Of a DNA stretch of 64,000 nucleotides, positions 27,869-36,848 are shown in pieces. The notes beneath the pieces were generated by a model. The model was given only the letters and a program-made list of their open reading frames with translations. It ran no database searches and was not told the origin of the DNA. Origin of the DNA: Allobosea lupini (GTDB lineage: Bacteria; Pseudomonadota; Alphaproteobacteria; Rhizobiales; Beijerinckiaceae). Position 1 is the stretch's first letter, and every line of letters begins with the position of its first letter. A program made the translations under genes and the position numbers. The stretch lies in the NCBI RefSeq assembly GCF_900109525.1, contig NZ_FOAN01000007.1, forward strand, positions 186,001 through 250,000, read 5' to 3'.

Positions 27869-28903
27869 TCAGAAGGCTAGCTGCACCTTCATCGCCTTCG
27901 ACTTATCGGCTGCGAGGTCGAAGGCCTCGACAGCGCGCTCGATCGGGATCGAGGCGGTGAGCAGCGGCGAGAGATCGATGCGGCTGGACGCGATCAATTC
28001 GACCGCCCAGTCGAACTCCTCATGGAAGCGGAAGGAGCCGCGCAGGTCGAATTCCTTGGCGACGACGACGTTCATCGGAATGGTGAAACTGCCGCCGACG
28101 CCGATCTGGACGATGACCGCGCCGGGCCGCAGCGCGTCGAAGGCGCCGGTCAGCGCATGCTGGTTGCCCGAGCATTCGAACATCACGTCGAAGGCGCCTT
28201 TCTCAGCGCCATAATCGGCCTTGAGGCGCTCCGGCTCCGCCATGACGTTGATCGCGGTCGTCGCGCCCATCTTGAGGGCAGTCGGCAGCGGGCCGTCGAC
28301 CACGTCGGTGACGACGATTTCGGACGCGCCGGCGGCGCGCGCGGCGACCACGGTCAGCACGCCGATCGGCCCGGAGCCGGTGACCAGGACACGCTTGCCG
28401 AGCAGCGCGCCAGCGCGCTTGACCGCATGCAGGCAGACAGCGAGGGGTTCGGCGAAGGCCGCCTGCGCTGCACCGACATGGGCCGGCAGCTTCACCGCCT
28501 GGCGCTCTTCGATCACCAGGATCTCGCGGAAACCACCCTGGACATGGGGGAAGCGCATTGCGCTGCCATAGAACAGCATGTCGAGGCAATGCTGCTGCTG
28601 GCCGGCCTGGCAATAGCGGCAGCGGCCGCAGGCCCGGCTCGGATTGACCGCGACGAGGTCGCCCGGCTTCACCCGGCTGACCTCGCTGCCGACCGCTTCG
28701 ACGATGCCGGCAATCTCGTGACCGAGGATCAGCGGCTCGCGCACCCGGATCGTGCCGAAGCCGCCATGGAGGTAATAGTGCAGGTCGGAGCCGCAGATGC
28801 CGCCAGCCTTGATCGCCACCTTGACGCCGAGCGGGCCGAGCTCCGGCACGACCGCATCCTCGACCCGCAAATCCTTCTCGGCATGGATCACGACGGCGCG
28901 CAT
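27869..28903 (-). CDS. idnD: Zinc-dependent L-idonate 5-dehydrogenase
   Basis: The 344-aa medium-chain dehydrogenase oxidises L-idonate to 5-keto-D-gluconate. Catalytic zinc residues are in GGICGSDLHYYLHGG and GHE; the structural zinc loop is CGRCRYCQAGQQQHC; the cofactor loop is GSGPIGVL. The overall sequence pattern (LHYYLHGGFG) is that of IdnD rather than sorbitol dehydrogenase. ATG 28903 is preceded by CAGGAG. It is divergent from idnO, the next enzyme of the pathway, with a shared 121-bp promoter region. Confidence 0.85.
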   Translation of the reverse strand: MRAVVIHAEKDLRVEDAVVPELGPLGVKVAIKAGGICGSDLHYYLHGGFGTIRVREPLILGHEIAGIVEAVGSEVSRVKPGDLVAVNPSRACGRCRYCQAGQQQHCLDMLFYGSAMRFPHVQGGFREILVIEERQAVKLPAHVGAAQAAFAEPLAVCLHAVKRAGALLGKRVLVTGSGPIGVLTVVAARAAGASEIVVTDVVDGPLPTALKMGATTAINVMAEPERLKADYGAEKGAFDVMFECSGNQHALTGAFDALRPGAVIVQIGVGGSFTIPMNVVVAKEFDLRGSFRFHEEFDWAVELIASSRIDLSPLLTASIPIERAVEAFDLAADKSKAMKVQLAF

Positions 28904-29024
28904 GGCAGAACTCCTGATAAGGCGACAGCCATGCGGCTGCGGCATTGTCTAATCGTTTTAAAGCGCTTACCCAACCGTTGAAGCACTCACAAGCAACAAG
29001 TCAGGCCGAGGCCGGGAGGATAGG
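28904..29024. promoter_or_regulatory. Divergent idnD/idnO promoter region with LacI-like core
   Basis: The region between the divergent genes contains the palindrome AAGCGCTT at 28961-28968 in an AT-rich context (TTTTAAAGCGCTTACC). That core is typical of LacI/GntR-type sugar-acid regulators such as IdnR or GntR. No such regulator gene is adjacent. Confidence 0.4.
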
Positions 29025-29792
29025 ATGTCGCTCAATCTGTTCAAGCTCGACGGGCGCATCGCGCTGGTTACCGGCTCCGGCCAGGGCATCGGCCTCGCCA
29101 TCGCCGAGGGCCTCGCCGCTGCCGGCGCCCATGTCGTGCTGAACGGGCGCGATGCCGGGAAGCTCGAGAAGGCTCGCAGCGCCATCGCCGCCGCCGGCCA
29201 CAAGGCCTCCGTCGCCGCGTTCGACGTCACCGACCAGAAGGCGGTCGAGGCAGGTGTGGCGAAGATCGAGGCCGAGGTCGGGCCGATCGACATCCTGGTC
29301 AACAATGCCGGCACACAGCGGCGCGGTGCCTTCGTCGAGTTCCCGGCCGAGGACTGGCATTTCCTGATGGCGACGAACCTGCATTCGGTGTTCTACGTCA
29401 CCCAGGCGGTGGCCAAGCGCATGGCGCCGCGCAACCGCGGCAAGATCGTCAATATCGGCTCGGTGATGAGCAAGCTCGGCCGGCCGAGCATCGTGCCCTA
29501 CACGGCGTCGAAGGGCGCGGTCGCCCTGATGACGCAGGGGCTCGCCGCCGAGCTCGGCAAGCACAACATCCAGGTCAATGCGATCGGGCCCGGCTATTTC
29601 GTCACCGAGCTGAACCAGGCCCTGCTCGCCGACGAGACCTTCTCGAACTGGGTCAAGAGCCGCGCCCCGGTCGGCCGCTGGGGCGAGACCAAGGAGCTGG
29701 CGGGGGCGGCGATCTTCCTGTCCTCGGAAGCCTCCGACTATGTCAGCGGCCATCTGCTGATGGTCGATGGCGGTTTGACCGCGGTGGTGTGA
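29025..29792 (+). CDS. idnO: Gluconate 5-dehydrogenase (short-chain dehydrogenase)
   Basis: The 255-aa SDR reduces 5-keto-D-gluconate to D-gluconate. It shows the cofactor motif GSGQGIG, NNAG, and the catalytic Ser with YTASK, and a C-terminal MVDGGLTAVV. The ATG follows GGGAGGATAGG. The divergent partner idnD supports this specific assignment over the many general SDRs. A family B repeat follows 8 bp after its stop. Confidence 0.83.
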   Translation: MSLNLFKLDGRIALVTGSGQGIGLAIAEGLAAAGAHVVLNGRDAGKLEKARSAIAAAGHKASVAAFDVTDQKAVEAGVAKIEAEVGPIDILVNNAGTQRRGAFVEFPAEDWHFLMATNLHSVFYVTQAVAKRMAPRNRGKIVNIGSVMSKLGRPSIVPYTASKGAVALMTQGLAAELGKHNIQVNAIGPGYFVTELNQALLADETFSNWVKSRAPVGRWGETKELAGAAIFLSSEASDYVSGHLLMVDGGLTAVV

Positions 29793-29800
29793 GTGCCAGC

Positions 29801-29908
29801 CGTCATGCTCGGGCTTGACCCGAGCATCTCAGGCCGGAGGAGGCGCTGGCTGGCGCCTTCTCGTCAGGAGGTTCTCGGGTCTGCGCTTCGCTTCGCCCGA
29901 GAATGACG
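29801..29908. repeat. Palindromic intergenic repeat, family B copy 2 (inverted)
   Basis: This copy is the near reverse complement of 27754-27861, so the idnD/idnO pair is bracketed by inverted copies. CGTCATGCTCGGG and CCCGAGCATCTC pair, as do GGTTCTCGGG and CCCGAGAATGACG. It lies between the convergent idnO and GST genes. Confidence 0.85.
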
Positions 29909-29915
29909 AGCGCGC

Positions 29916-30605
29916 TCAGCTCTTCAGAAACGCATTCTGCGGGAAAAGGATCTTCCGCGCCTCCTCGTCGACCTCAGTCTTCCAGGCGAACTTGTCCTTG
30001 AGCGCGACGGCCCGCTGCGCCGCCGGCCGGGCCGAGATTTCGTCGAGATGGCGCCGAACATTCGATAGCTTGCCGAAGGCCTCGTCGCCGAGAGCGAACT
30101 GCGCCCGTGTCGCCCAGCCCCAGACCGCCATGTCGATTAGGGTGTAGTCGTCGCCGAGCATATAGCGGTGCTTGCCGAGCTGGTCGTCGAGGATACCCCA
30201 GTGCCGTTCGGCCTCGCGGGCATAGCGGTTGATCGCATAGGGCACCTTCTCCGGCGCGAAGCGCGAGAAGTGCACGGTCTGGCCGGTATAGGGGCCGATG
30301 CCGGTGGCGACGAACATCAGCCAGGACAGCATCTGGCCGCGCATTTCGGCTGTGTCCGGCGGCAGGAACTGGCCGGTCTTTTCAGCGAGGTAGAGCAGGA
30401 TGGCGTTGCTGTCGAAGATTTTGACGTCGCCGTCGGTCAGGGCCGGGGTCTTGCCGTTCGGGTTGATCGCGAGGAAGTCGGGCTTGAACTGGTCGCCCTT
30501 GCGGGTGTCGACCGGCACCATCTCATAGGGCAGGCCGGCTTCCTCCAGGAAGAGCGCAATTTTCGCCGGGTTCGGCGAGGGGTGGTAGTAGAAGCGGATC
30601 ATCAT
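29916..30605 (-). CDS. Glutathione S-transferase
   Basis: The 229-aa protein has a thioredoxin-like N-terminal domain (about 1-80: FYYHPSPNPAKIALFLEE, PNGKTPAL, DSNAILLYLAEK) and an all-helical C-terminal domain (about 90-205). The NPNGKTPAL and DSNAI motifs bind glutathione. It resembles the Gtt/YfcG-Ure2p-like class with Asn or Ser at the catalytic position. ATG 30605 follows GGAGACCA; a second Met follows at once. Substrate is unknown. Confidence 0.9.
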   Translation of the reverse strand: MMIRFYYHPSPNPAKIALFLEEAGLPYEMVPVDTRKGDQFKPDFLAINPNGKTPALTDGDVKIFDSNAILLYLAEKTGQFLPPDTAEMRGQMLSWLMFVATGIGPYTGQTVHFSRFAPEKVPYAINRYAREAERHWGILDDQLGKHRYMLGDDYTLIDMAVWGWATRAQFALGDEAFGKLSNVRRHLDEISARPAAQRAVALKDKFAWKTEVDEEARKILFPQNAFLKS

Positions 30606-30625
30606 TGGTCTCCTGGGTGGAAGGC

Positions 30626-31369
30626 TCAGCGGCGCGCCGCGACGTAAGGAATGAGTTCGGTCAGGGCGGAAATGGTGAGATCGGCGCCTGCGCCGAGCTG
30701 CTCCTCCTGCATGCGCAGCGCCTTGAACAGGCTCTTGGGCCCGATCACCGCTGCGCCTGAGAGTTCGTCGCGCAGGGCCTGCAAGGTTACACGCTCGATG
30801 CGCGCCACCGTCATGCCGTAGGCCTTGGCGCCGGCGATGTCGAAGCCGTTGGACGAGACGAACAGGATCTCGTCGCGGGTCAGCCCGAGCCGCTCCTCGA
30901 CCAGGCGATAGCCGCGCGGATCGGGCTTATAGGTCCTGATCTCGTCGACGCTGATCACGGTCTCCAGCAACGTGTCGATGCCGGCCTGGCGGGTGAGGTT
31001 GGTCAGCATGGCCGGGCTGCCGTTGGAGAAGATGGCCAGGCGCGTCGGGGCGAGCCCCTGCAGCGCCGCCAGCGCTTCGGGATAGAGCGCCAGCGCGTCA
31101 TAGGCCGCGGCGATGCGGGCGAGAAGATCGGGAGTGGCTTCGAGACCGAGTGTCTTCAGCGTGAAGTCGAGCGAGGCCTGCGTCACGCTCCAGAAGTCCT
31201 CGTAATGGCCCATCAGCGCACGCAGCCAGGTGTATTCGAGCTGCTTCAGCCGCCAGATCTGTGTGATGGTCTCGCCATGGCCCGGAAAGGCATCCTCGGT
31301 GATGCCCGCGACCGACTGGACGTCGAACAGGGTTCCATAGGCATCGAAGACGACGGCCTTGATCGGCAT
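30626..31369 (-). CDS. HAD-type (S)-2-haloacid dehalogenase
   Basis: The 247-aa HAD-superfamily enzyme has the nucleophile Asp9 in FDAYGTLFDV, motif II SNGSP, motif III KPDPR and the class-typical SSNGFDIAGAKAYG with the late Asp. These match the L-2-haloacid dehalogenase type II family, which hydrolyses 2-haloalkanoates to 2-hydroxy acids. ATG 31369 is used. It is codirectional with, and 20 bp from, the GST gene, so they may be co-transcribed. Confidence 0.88.
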   Translation of the reverse strand: MPIKAVVFDAYGTLFDVQSVAGITEDAFPGHGETITQIWRLKQLEYTWLRALMGHYEDFWSVTQASLDFTLKTLGLEATPDLLARIAAAYDALALYPEALAALQGLAPTRLAIFSNGSPAMLTNLTRQAGIDTLLETVISVDEIRTYKPDPRGYRLVEERLGLTRDEILFVSSNGFDIAGAKAYGMTVARIERVTLQALRDELSGAAVIGPKSLFKALRMQEEQLGAGADLTISALTELIPYVAARR

Positions 31370-31394
31370 GGCAATCTTCCCTTCTCAAACTCAG

Positions 31395-31504
31395 CCCTCA
31401 TCCTGAGGAGTGCCGAAGGCACGTCTCGAAGGATGTTCCAGTTGCCTCATGAGCCTGCTGAAACATCCTTCGAGACGCCGCTTTGCGGCTCCTCAGGATG
31501 AGGG
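31395..31504. repeat. Nested palindromic repeat, family C
   Basis: A 16-bp perfect inverted repeat (CCCTCATCCTGAGGAG at 31395-31410 with 31489-31504) encloses a second perfect 16-bp inverted repeat (CGTCTCGAAGGATGTT at 31422-31437 with 31462-31477). The element could form a cruciform. It resembles a CATCCTTCGAGACG-type repeat common in Rhizobiales and sits between divergent genes. Confidence 0.9.
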
Positions 31505-31603
31505 CTTTGAGGAACCGCTGCGCTATTCTTAGCGCTCGCCTTGGCCGCGCGGAGCGTGATATCCGCACAAGCACTTGTTCGCAGACGCACAGGATATACG
31601 CGC

Positions 31604-33118
31604 ATGTCCAGCCGCCCCGTCATGCTGATGATCCTCGATGGCTGGGGCTGGCGCGACGACAAGGACAACAACGCTGTCCTGCTGGCGAGAACCCCGAATT
31701 TCAACCGGTTCTGGGCCTCCTCGCCGCACGCCTTCCTGCGCACCTCCGGCCTCGATGTCGGCCTGCCCGAGGGCCAGATGGGCAATTCGGAGGTCGGCCA
31801 CCTGAACTTGGGCGCCGGCCGCGTCGTGATGCAGGACCTGCCGCGGATCAACCAGGCGGTCGCAGACGGCACGCTGAAACAGGCGCTCGACGAGAGCGGG
31901 GTGATCGGGCGCCTGAAGGCCAGCGGCGGCACCTGCCATATCCTCGGCCTGGTCTCGCCGGGCGGCGTCCACGCCCATCAGGACCATGCCGTGGCGCTGG
32001 CGAAGCTCGTGGTCGCTGCCGGCGTGCCGGCGGTGGTCCACGTTTTCACCGACGGACGCGATACCCCGCCGCGCTCGGCGGCCGAGTATGTCGCGGCGCT
32101 CGAGGCGGCGCTGCCCTCTCAGGTCAAGGTCGCGACGCTGTCCGGCCGCTATTACGCGATGGACCGCGACAATCGCTGGGAGCGCGTCGAGCTCGCCTGG
32201 AAAGCGCTTGCGCTCGGCGAGGGCGAGCGGATGCCGACTGCCGGCTCGGCGATCGAGGCGGCGTATGCCGCCAATGTCAACGACGAGTTCATCAAGCCTG
32301 CAGTGATCGGCGGCTATAGCGGCATGGCCGATGGCGACGGCCTGCTCAGCTTCAATTTCCGCGCGGACCGCATCCGCGAGATCCTGGCGCCGCTGCTCTT
32401 CGCCGAATTCAACGGCTTCCCGCGCCCGCGCATGCCCAAGCTCGTCGGCGCGGTCGGGATGACCTCCTACAGCTCCGAGCTCCATCCGATCATACCGGCG
32501 CTGTTCGCGCCGCAGAGCCTCGCCAACGGCCTCGGCGAGACCGTGTCGAAAGCGGGCCTCAGGCAGATCCGCTTCGCCGAGACCGAGAAGTACCCGCACG
32601 TCACCTATTTCTTCAATGGCGGGCGCGAGGAACCGTTCGAGGGCGAGGAGCGCAGCATGACGCCCTCGCCGAAGGTCGCGACCTATGATCTCCAGCCGGA
32701 GATGTCGGCGCCGGAGCTGACCGGGAAGGTCGTCGCCGCGATCGAGAGCGAGCAGTACGACCTCTTCGTGCTCAACTTCGCCAATCCCGACATGGTCGGC
32801 CATACCGGCGTGCTCTCGGCGGCGATCAAGGCGGTCGAGACGATCGATGCCAGCCTCGGCCAGATCGCCGACGCGATCCTTGCCAAGGGTGGAGCGCTGC
32901 TGGTCACGGCCGATCACGGCAATGCCGAATTGATGGTCGATCCCGTCACCGGCAATCCGCACACCGCCCACACCACCTTTCCGGTGCCGGTGATGCTGAT
33001 CGGCGGGCAGGCGAAGGGACTGGCCGAGGGCCGCCTCGCCGATGTCTCGCCGACGCTGCTCGCGCTGCTTGGGCTGGAGCAGCCGGCCGAGATGACCGGC
33101 CAGTCGCTCCTGCGCTGA
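31604..33118 (+). CDS. gpmI: 2,3-bisphosphoglycerate-independent phosphoglycerate mutase
   Basis: The dimetal enzyme interconverts 3- and 2-phosphoglycerate in glycolysis and gluconeogenesis. The 504-aa sequence has MILDGWGWR, the phosphorylated Ser in MGNSEVGHLNLG, TDGRDTPP and the metal site DHGNAE, all in order. The ATG at 31604 starts the conserved MSSRPVMLMILDG; an upstream frame start at 31541 is not needed. Confidence 0.96.
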   Translation: MSSRPVMLMILDGWGWRDDKDNNAVLLARTPNFNRFWASSPHAFLRTSGLDVGLPEGQMGNSEVGHLNLGAGRVVMQDLPRINQAVADGTLKQALDESGVIGRLKASGGTCHILGLVSPGGVHAHQDHAVALAKLVVAAGVPAVVHVFTDGRDTPPRSAAEYVAALEAALPSQVKVATLSGRYYAMDRDNRWERVELAWKALALGEGERMPTAGSAIEAAYAANVNDEFIKPAVIGGYSGMADGDGLLSFNFRADRIREILAPLLFAEFNGFPRPRMPKLVGAVGMTSYSSELHPIIPALFAPQSLANGLGETVSKAGLRQIRFAETEKYPHVTYFFNGGREEPFEGEERSMTPSPKVATYDLQPEMSAPELTGKVVAAIESEQYDLFVLNFANPDMVGHTGVLSAAIKAVETIDASLGQIADAILAKGGALLVTADHGNAELMVDPVTGNPHTAHTTFPVPVMLIGGQAKGLAEGRLADVSPTLLALLGLEQPAEMTGQSLLR

Positions 33119-33125
33119 GCAGGCC

Positions 33126-34046
33126 TCAGGTCGGCGCCATGCCGGGCAGGGTGGCGATCTCCGCCGCGAGGAAATCGATCAGCAGGCGCACGCGGGCCAC
33201 GGCTGCTCGTTCCGGAACGATCAGCATGCTGAGCGGCACGCTCGGCAGGGTGTAGCCGGTCAGGATCGGCTCGAGCTGGCCGGACGCCAGCAGGTCGTCG
33301 ACCAGCCAGCGATGGGTGGGGGCGATGCCGCGGCCGGCGAGGAGGGCTTGGCGCACGGCCAGGCCATGATCGACCCGCAACCGCCCGTCGAAGGGCACGT
33401 TGTAATGCTCTCCGGCGTTGCCCGCGAAGGCGAGAACGGCGCTGCCGGCGACGTTCGTCATGCGGATGCCCTGATGCTTGGCAAGGTCGTCGGCCGAGGT
33501 CGGGATGCCATGCCGTGCCAGATAATGCGGCGCGGCGACGAACAGCCGGTGCGATCGGCCCAGAGGCCGCAGCTTCAGCGTGCTGTCGGCGAGCGGACCG
33601 AGGCGGATGGCGATGTCGATGCCCTCGCGGACGAGGTCGATGCGCTCGTCGCTGAGGCTGAGATCGATATCGATCTGAGCGTGCCGGTCCTGGAAGGCGA
33701 AGATCAGTCGCGTGAGATGCAGGACGCCGAAGGAGGCGGTGCAGGACAGGCGGACCGTACCGGCCGGGGCGTCGCGGGTGCTGCGTGCCTCGTCGCTCGC
33801 CTGCTCGACCAGGCGCAGGATGGCGAGGCAGTTCTGATAGTAGCGGCTGCCTTCCTCGGTCAGCGTCACCCGCCGTGTCGTGCGGCTGAGCAAGGCGATA
33901 CCGAGCGCGTCCTCCAGTTCGTTGAGATGCCGCGTCACCGAGGATTGGCCGAGACCGAGCTCGCGCGCCACTGCCGACAGGCTGCCGCGCTCGGCGACGC
34001 GGACGAAGCTGCGCATGCGCGCCAGGGTGATATCCGATTTATCCAT
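33126..34046 (-). CDS. LysR-family transcriptional regulator
   Basis: The 306-aa protein has an N-terminal winged helix-turn-helix (about residues 10-65: GSLSAVARELGLGQSSVTRHLNELE, here shortened to its core) and a LysR substrate-binding domain (about 92-295). It is divergent from a flavodoxin-like NAD(P)H oxidoreductase, the classic arrangement in which a LysR protein controls its neighbour. The effector is unknown. Confidence 0.92.
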   Translation of the reverse strand: MDKSDITLARMRSFVRVAERGSLSAVARELGLGQSSVTRHLNELEDALGIALLSRTTRRVTLTEEGSRYYQNCLAILRLVEQASDEARSTRDAPAGTVRLSCTASFGVLHLTRLIFAFQDRHAQIDIDLSLSDERIDLVREGIDIAIRLGPLADSTLKLRPLGRSHRLFVAAPHYLARHGIPTSADDLAKHQGIRMTNVAGSAVLAFAGNAGEHYNVPFDGRLRVDHGLAVRQALLAGRGIAPTHRWLVDDLLASGQLEPILTGYTLPSVPLSMLIVPERAAVARVRLLIDFLAAEIATLPGMAPT

Positions 34047-34138
34047 TAATCGGCATGATCATATTCATTTCACCTTTGTAGTGCAGAAACGGAAGAGCGC
34101 CTAGCTGGAAAGCCTCATCCTCTTGGAAAGGCTTTGCT

Positions 34139-34933
34139 ATGAAGGTCCTTCTTGTTTTCGCCCATCCCGAACGCCGCTCGCTCAATGGCGCGCTGCGCGA
34201 TGTCGCCGTTGCCGAACTGGAGGCCCAGGGCCATGAGGTCCGCGTCAGCGATCTCTATGCCGACGGCTGGAAGTCGGAAGTCGACCGCGCCGATTTCCCG
34301 AGCTGGCCGGAGGGCGAGCGCTTCGCCGCCGGCGCCGCCTCGAAGCAGGCTTTCGCCGAGGGGACGCTGACCGCCGACGTCAAGGCCGAGATCGAGAAGC
34401 TGCTCTGGGCCGACACGCTCATCCTGCAGTTCCCGCTGTGGTGGTACACGATGCCGGCGATCCTCAAGGGCTGGGTCGACCGGGTCTTCGCTTACGGCTT
34501 CGCCTATGGCGTCGGCGAGCACAGCGACAAGCGCTGGGGCGATCGCTTCGGCGAGGGCACGCTGGCTGGCAAGCGCGCCATGCTGCTGGTCACCGTCGGC
34601 GGCTGGGAGGAGCACTACTCGCCGCGCGGCATCAACGGGCCGATCGAGGACCTGCTGTTCCCGATCAATCACGGCATCCTCTACTATCCCGGCTATGAGG
34701 TGCTGCCGCCGCACGTCGTCTACCGGGTGGACCGGTTCAAGGACGCGGATTTCGAGCGTGAGGCCGAGCAGCTGCGCGAGCGCATGCGGACATTGGCGAC
34801 GACGGTGCCGATCCGCTATCGCCGCCAGAATTTCGGCGACTACCTGATCCCGGCAATGACCTTGCGGCCCGAGCTGGGCGAGCCGGAGGCGCGCGGCTTT
34901 GCACTGCATGTCGATGCCACGCCGACGGTCTGA
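34139..34933 (+). CDS. NAD(P)H-dependent flavin oxidoreductase (NQO1/KefF-like)
   Basis: The 264-aa flavodoxin-fold protein starts MKVLLVFAHPERRSLNGAL and has the active-site motif PLWWYTMPAILKGWVDRVF typical of the NAD(P)H:quinone oxidoreductase/KefF/MdaB family. It probably carries out two-electron reduction of quinones or electrophiles in the cytosol. It is divergent from the LysR regulator, with a 92-bp promoter region. ATG follows GGAAAGGCTTTGCT. Confidence 0.9.
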   Translation: MKVLLVFAHPERRSLNGALRDVAVAELEAQGHEVRVSDLYADGWKSEVDRADFPSWPEGERFAAGAASKQAFAEGTLTADVKAEIEKLLWADTLILQFPLWWYTMPAILKGWVDRVFAYGFAYGVGEHSDKRWGDRFGEGTLAGKRAMLLVTVGGWEEHYSPRGINGPIEDLLFPINHGILYYPGYEVLPPHVVYRVDRFKDADFEREAEQLRERMRTLATTVPIRYRRQNFGDYLIPAMTLRPELGEPEARGFALHVDATPTV

Positions 34934-34989
34934 TCGCGCGGTGGAACTCATCAGGCGTGAGACGGTTCTCCTCCCGAGAGGATCGCCTC

Positions 34990-35205
34990 ATGCCGAACAA
35001 GCGCGAGAATCGCCTGACCGATGCCCCTGCCGCCTTCGTGACCGCGCCGCGCCCCGGCCAGTCCGGGGCGCCTGAGCAGCGGCGGGCGGGCCCCAATCCC
35101 CGCTCCGCCCATCCGACAGGGCCGCATGCCCCTTACGAGCCGGACGACCCAGATGGCCTGGCGGCTGGCAAGCACCAGCGAGACGAGGTCGCCGGCAAGG
35201 GCTGA
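34990..35205 (+). CDS. Small hydrophilic protein, unknown
   Basis: The 71-aa product is hydrophilic and rich in Pro, Arg, Asp and Gly, with no hydrophobic segment; it looks intrinsically disordered. ATG 34990 follows GAGAGGAT. Third-position GC is high, as in neighbours. It begins 56 bp after the oxidoreductase and runs the same way. I do not recognise it. Confidence 0.5.
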   Translation: MPNKRENRLTDAPAAFVTAPRPGQSGAPEQRRAGPNPRSAHPTGPHAPYEPDDPDGLAAGKHQRDEVAGKG

Positions 35206-35538
35206 CGCGTCGAGCCCATGGCTAGGTAGCCATACAAGCCGGCGTTGTCCCGCGCTGCCAATTGTCATGCCCAGGTCGTTCCACTGAGCACTATCGCGCA
35301 GCGATGGGTTCGGCGTTGAAAAGCCGTTCGGAAATTCTCGCGGAAAGGCAAATCAAACTATCGTTCGGTTTAAAATTTACGCGATGACTCTGGAATTTCA
35401 GCTTGAACGGAAAGGTTGTCACCTTGATCCTCGGCGCAAGGGAAAGTAGTGACGGCAATCATGCGCTTCCGAATGGACGCATGTTCGACCCGAAAAGGCG
35501 GCGGGTCGTCGCCAATGCTGGGGACGGGCGGATCCAGG
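35206..35538. promoter_or_regulatory. Non-coding region upstream of the second tetR gene
   Basis: The region has a perfect palindrome ATGGCTA-GG-TAGCCAT at 35218-35233 just after the small gene, and an AT-rich stretch near 35350-35385 that looks like the promoter zone of the tetR gene. I see no gene or RNA with confidence. Short frames before 35539 are in poor coding context. Confidence 0.35.
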
Positions 35539-36165
35539 ATGAAAGCGCGCGATGCGGGAAGGCCAGTGGCGGCCGGTTCAGCGACGACGAAGCAAAGGAC
35601 GATACGGGACGAGATCCTCGACGCGGCGGCTGAAATCATCGTGCGCGAGGGCTATGACGCCTGCACGATGCGGGCGGTGGCGGCGCTGGTCGATATGAAG
35701 GCCGGCAGTCTCTACTACCATTTCAGGTCGAAGGACGAGATCGTCGAAGAGATCCTCAACCAGGGCATCGAGACGCTCTATGCTCGCCTGGCCGAGACGA
35801 TGCGCGGCCTGCCAAAAGAGGCTTCGTTCGCAGACCGGCTGGCCGCAGCGGTCGGGGTGCATGTTTCGAGCCTGGTCGGCAAGGACTCGACCTACATGCA
35901 CGTCTACGAGCACCTGCCGCCGATCATCAAGCGGCGCAGCCGCAAGATGCGTGAGAAATACGCCCAGCTCTGGCACGATCTCTTTGCCGGCGCCGTCGCC
36001 AGCGGAGAAGCCGCGAATGGGCAGGATCTGCACCTGCTGGTGCCATATTTCCTCGGCGGGCTGAACCGCGTGCCGGAATGGATGCGCGCCAGCGGCGCCA
36101 GCAGCGACCAGGTCGCGGCGCTGGCCATCACGACCCTGCTCGACGGAATTGGCGCCAAGCGGTAG
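35539..36165 (+). CDS. TetR/AcrR-family regulator
   Basis: The protein (208 aa from ATG 35539) has a TetR helix-turn-helix (CTMRAVAALVDMKAGSLYYHF, shown here as its core; about residues 45-70) and a C-terminal ligand-binding domain with YEHLPPIIKRRSRKMREKY, similar to fatty-acid and CoA-responsive members such as KstR2. The start is uncertain: an upstream ATG at 35449 would add 30 low-quality residues. It is followed 15 bp later by a GNAT gene. Confidence 0.85.
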   Translation: MKARDAGRPVAAGSATTKQRTIRDEILDAAAEIIVREGYDACTMRAVAALVDMKAGSLYYHFRSKDEIVEEILNQGIETLYARLAETMRGLPKEASFADRLAAAVGVHVSSLVGKDSTYMHVYEHLPPIIKRRSRKMREKYAQLWHDLFAGAVASGEAANGQDLHLLVPYFLGGLNRVPEWMRASGASSDQVAALAITTLLDGIGAKR

Positions 36166-36180
36166 CAGAAGAGCGCCGCC

Positions 36181-36837
36181 GTGTCGATGCGGCCGCCGAT
36201 GCAGGAAGCCGCGCCCGAGCCCATGTCCGAGACCTTCGCCATCAGCCTGAACGGCACCGCCGACCTGCCCGCCGGCAAGATCGCCGCGATCGTGACCTCG
36301 CTCGAGATGTTGTCGGCGCCGGAACGGCGAACCGATCCGCCGGGCGTCGAGGGCTTCTCGCTCGAGGCGATCGGGCGCGATGACGTGGCGCGCTATCTGG
36401 CCGTCTATCGCCTGCTCGGCGAGCGCTGGATGTGGTTCAGCCGGCTGGTGAAGCCGATGGCCGAGTTGCAAGCGATACTGGCCGATCCGCTGGTCGAGTT
36501 CTTCGCGGTCCGGTTCGGCGGGCGCGATGTCGGTCTGCTAGAGCTCGATTTCCGGGTGGAAGGCGAGGGCGAGCTTGCCTTCTTCGGCCTCGACGAGAGC
36601 GTCGTCGGCAAGGGAGCCGGGCGCTGGCTGATGAACCGGGCGCTGGAGCGCGCCTGGGCAAGGCCTATCGGCCGCTTCTGGGTGCACACTTGCACGCTCG
36701 ATCATCAGGGCGCAGTCGAATTCTACCAGCGTTCAGGCTTCTCGGCGTTCAAGCGCGGGGTCGAGGTCGTCGACGATCCGCGCCTCGGCGGTGCGATGCC
36801 ACGCAGCGCCGTCCCGCATTGCCCGGTGATCGAATAG
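36181..36837 (+). CDS. GNAT-family N-acetyltransferase
   Basis: The product has an N-terminal non-catalytic region of about 100 residues and a GNAT fold with acetyl-CoA motif A (LDESVVGKGAGRWLMNRALE) and motif B with TCTLDHQGAVEFYQRSGF. The substrate is unknown. The GTG at 36181 has an AGAAGA sequence 9 nt upstream; ATG 36223 is a strong alternative. Its stop is 11 bp from the convergent fliJ stop. Confidence 0.86.
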   Translation: MSMRPPMQEAAPEPMSETFAISLNGTADLPAGKIAAIVTSLEMLSAPERRTDPPGVEGFSLEAIGRDDVARYLAVYRLLGERWMWFSRLVKPMAELQAILADPLVEFFAVRFGGRDVGLLELDFRVEGEGELAFFGLDESVVGKGAGRWLMNRALERAWARPIGRFWVHTCTLDHQGAVEFYQRSGFSAFKRGVEVVDDPRLGGAMPRSAVPHCPVIE

Positions 36838-36848
36838 AGAGCGGGCCC

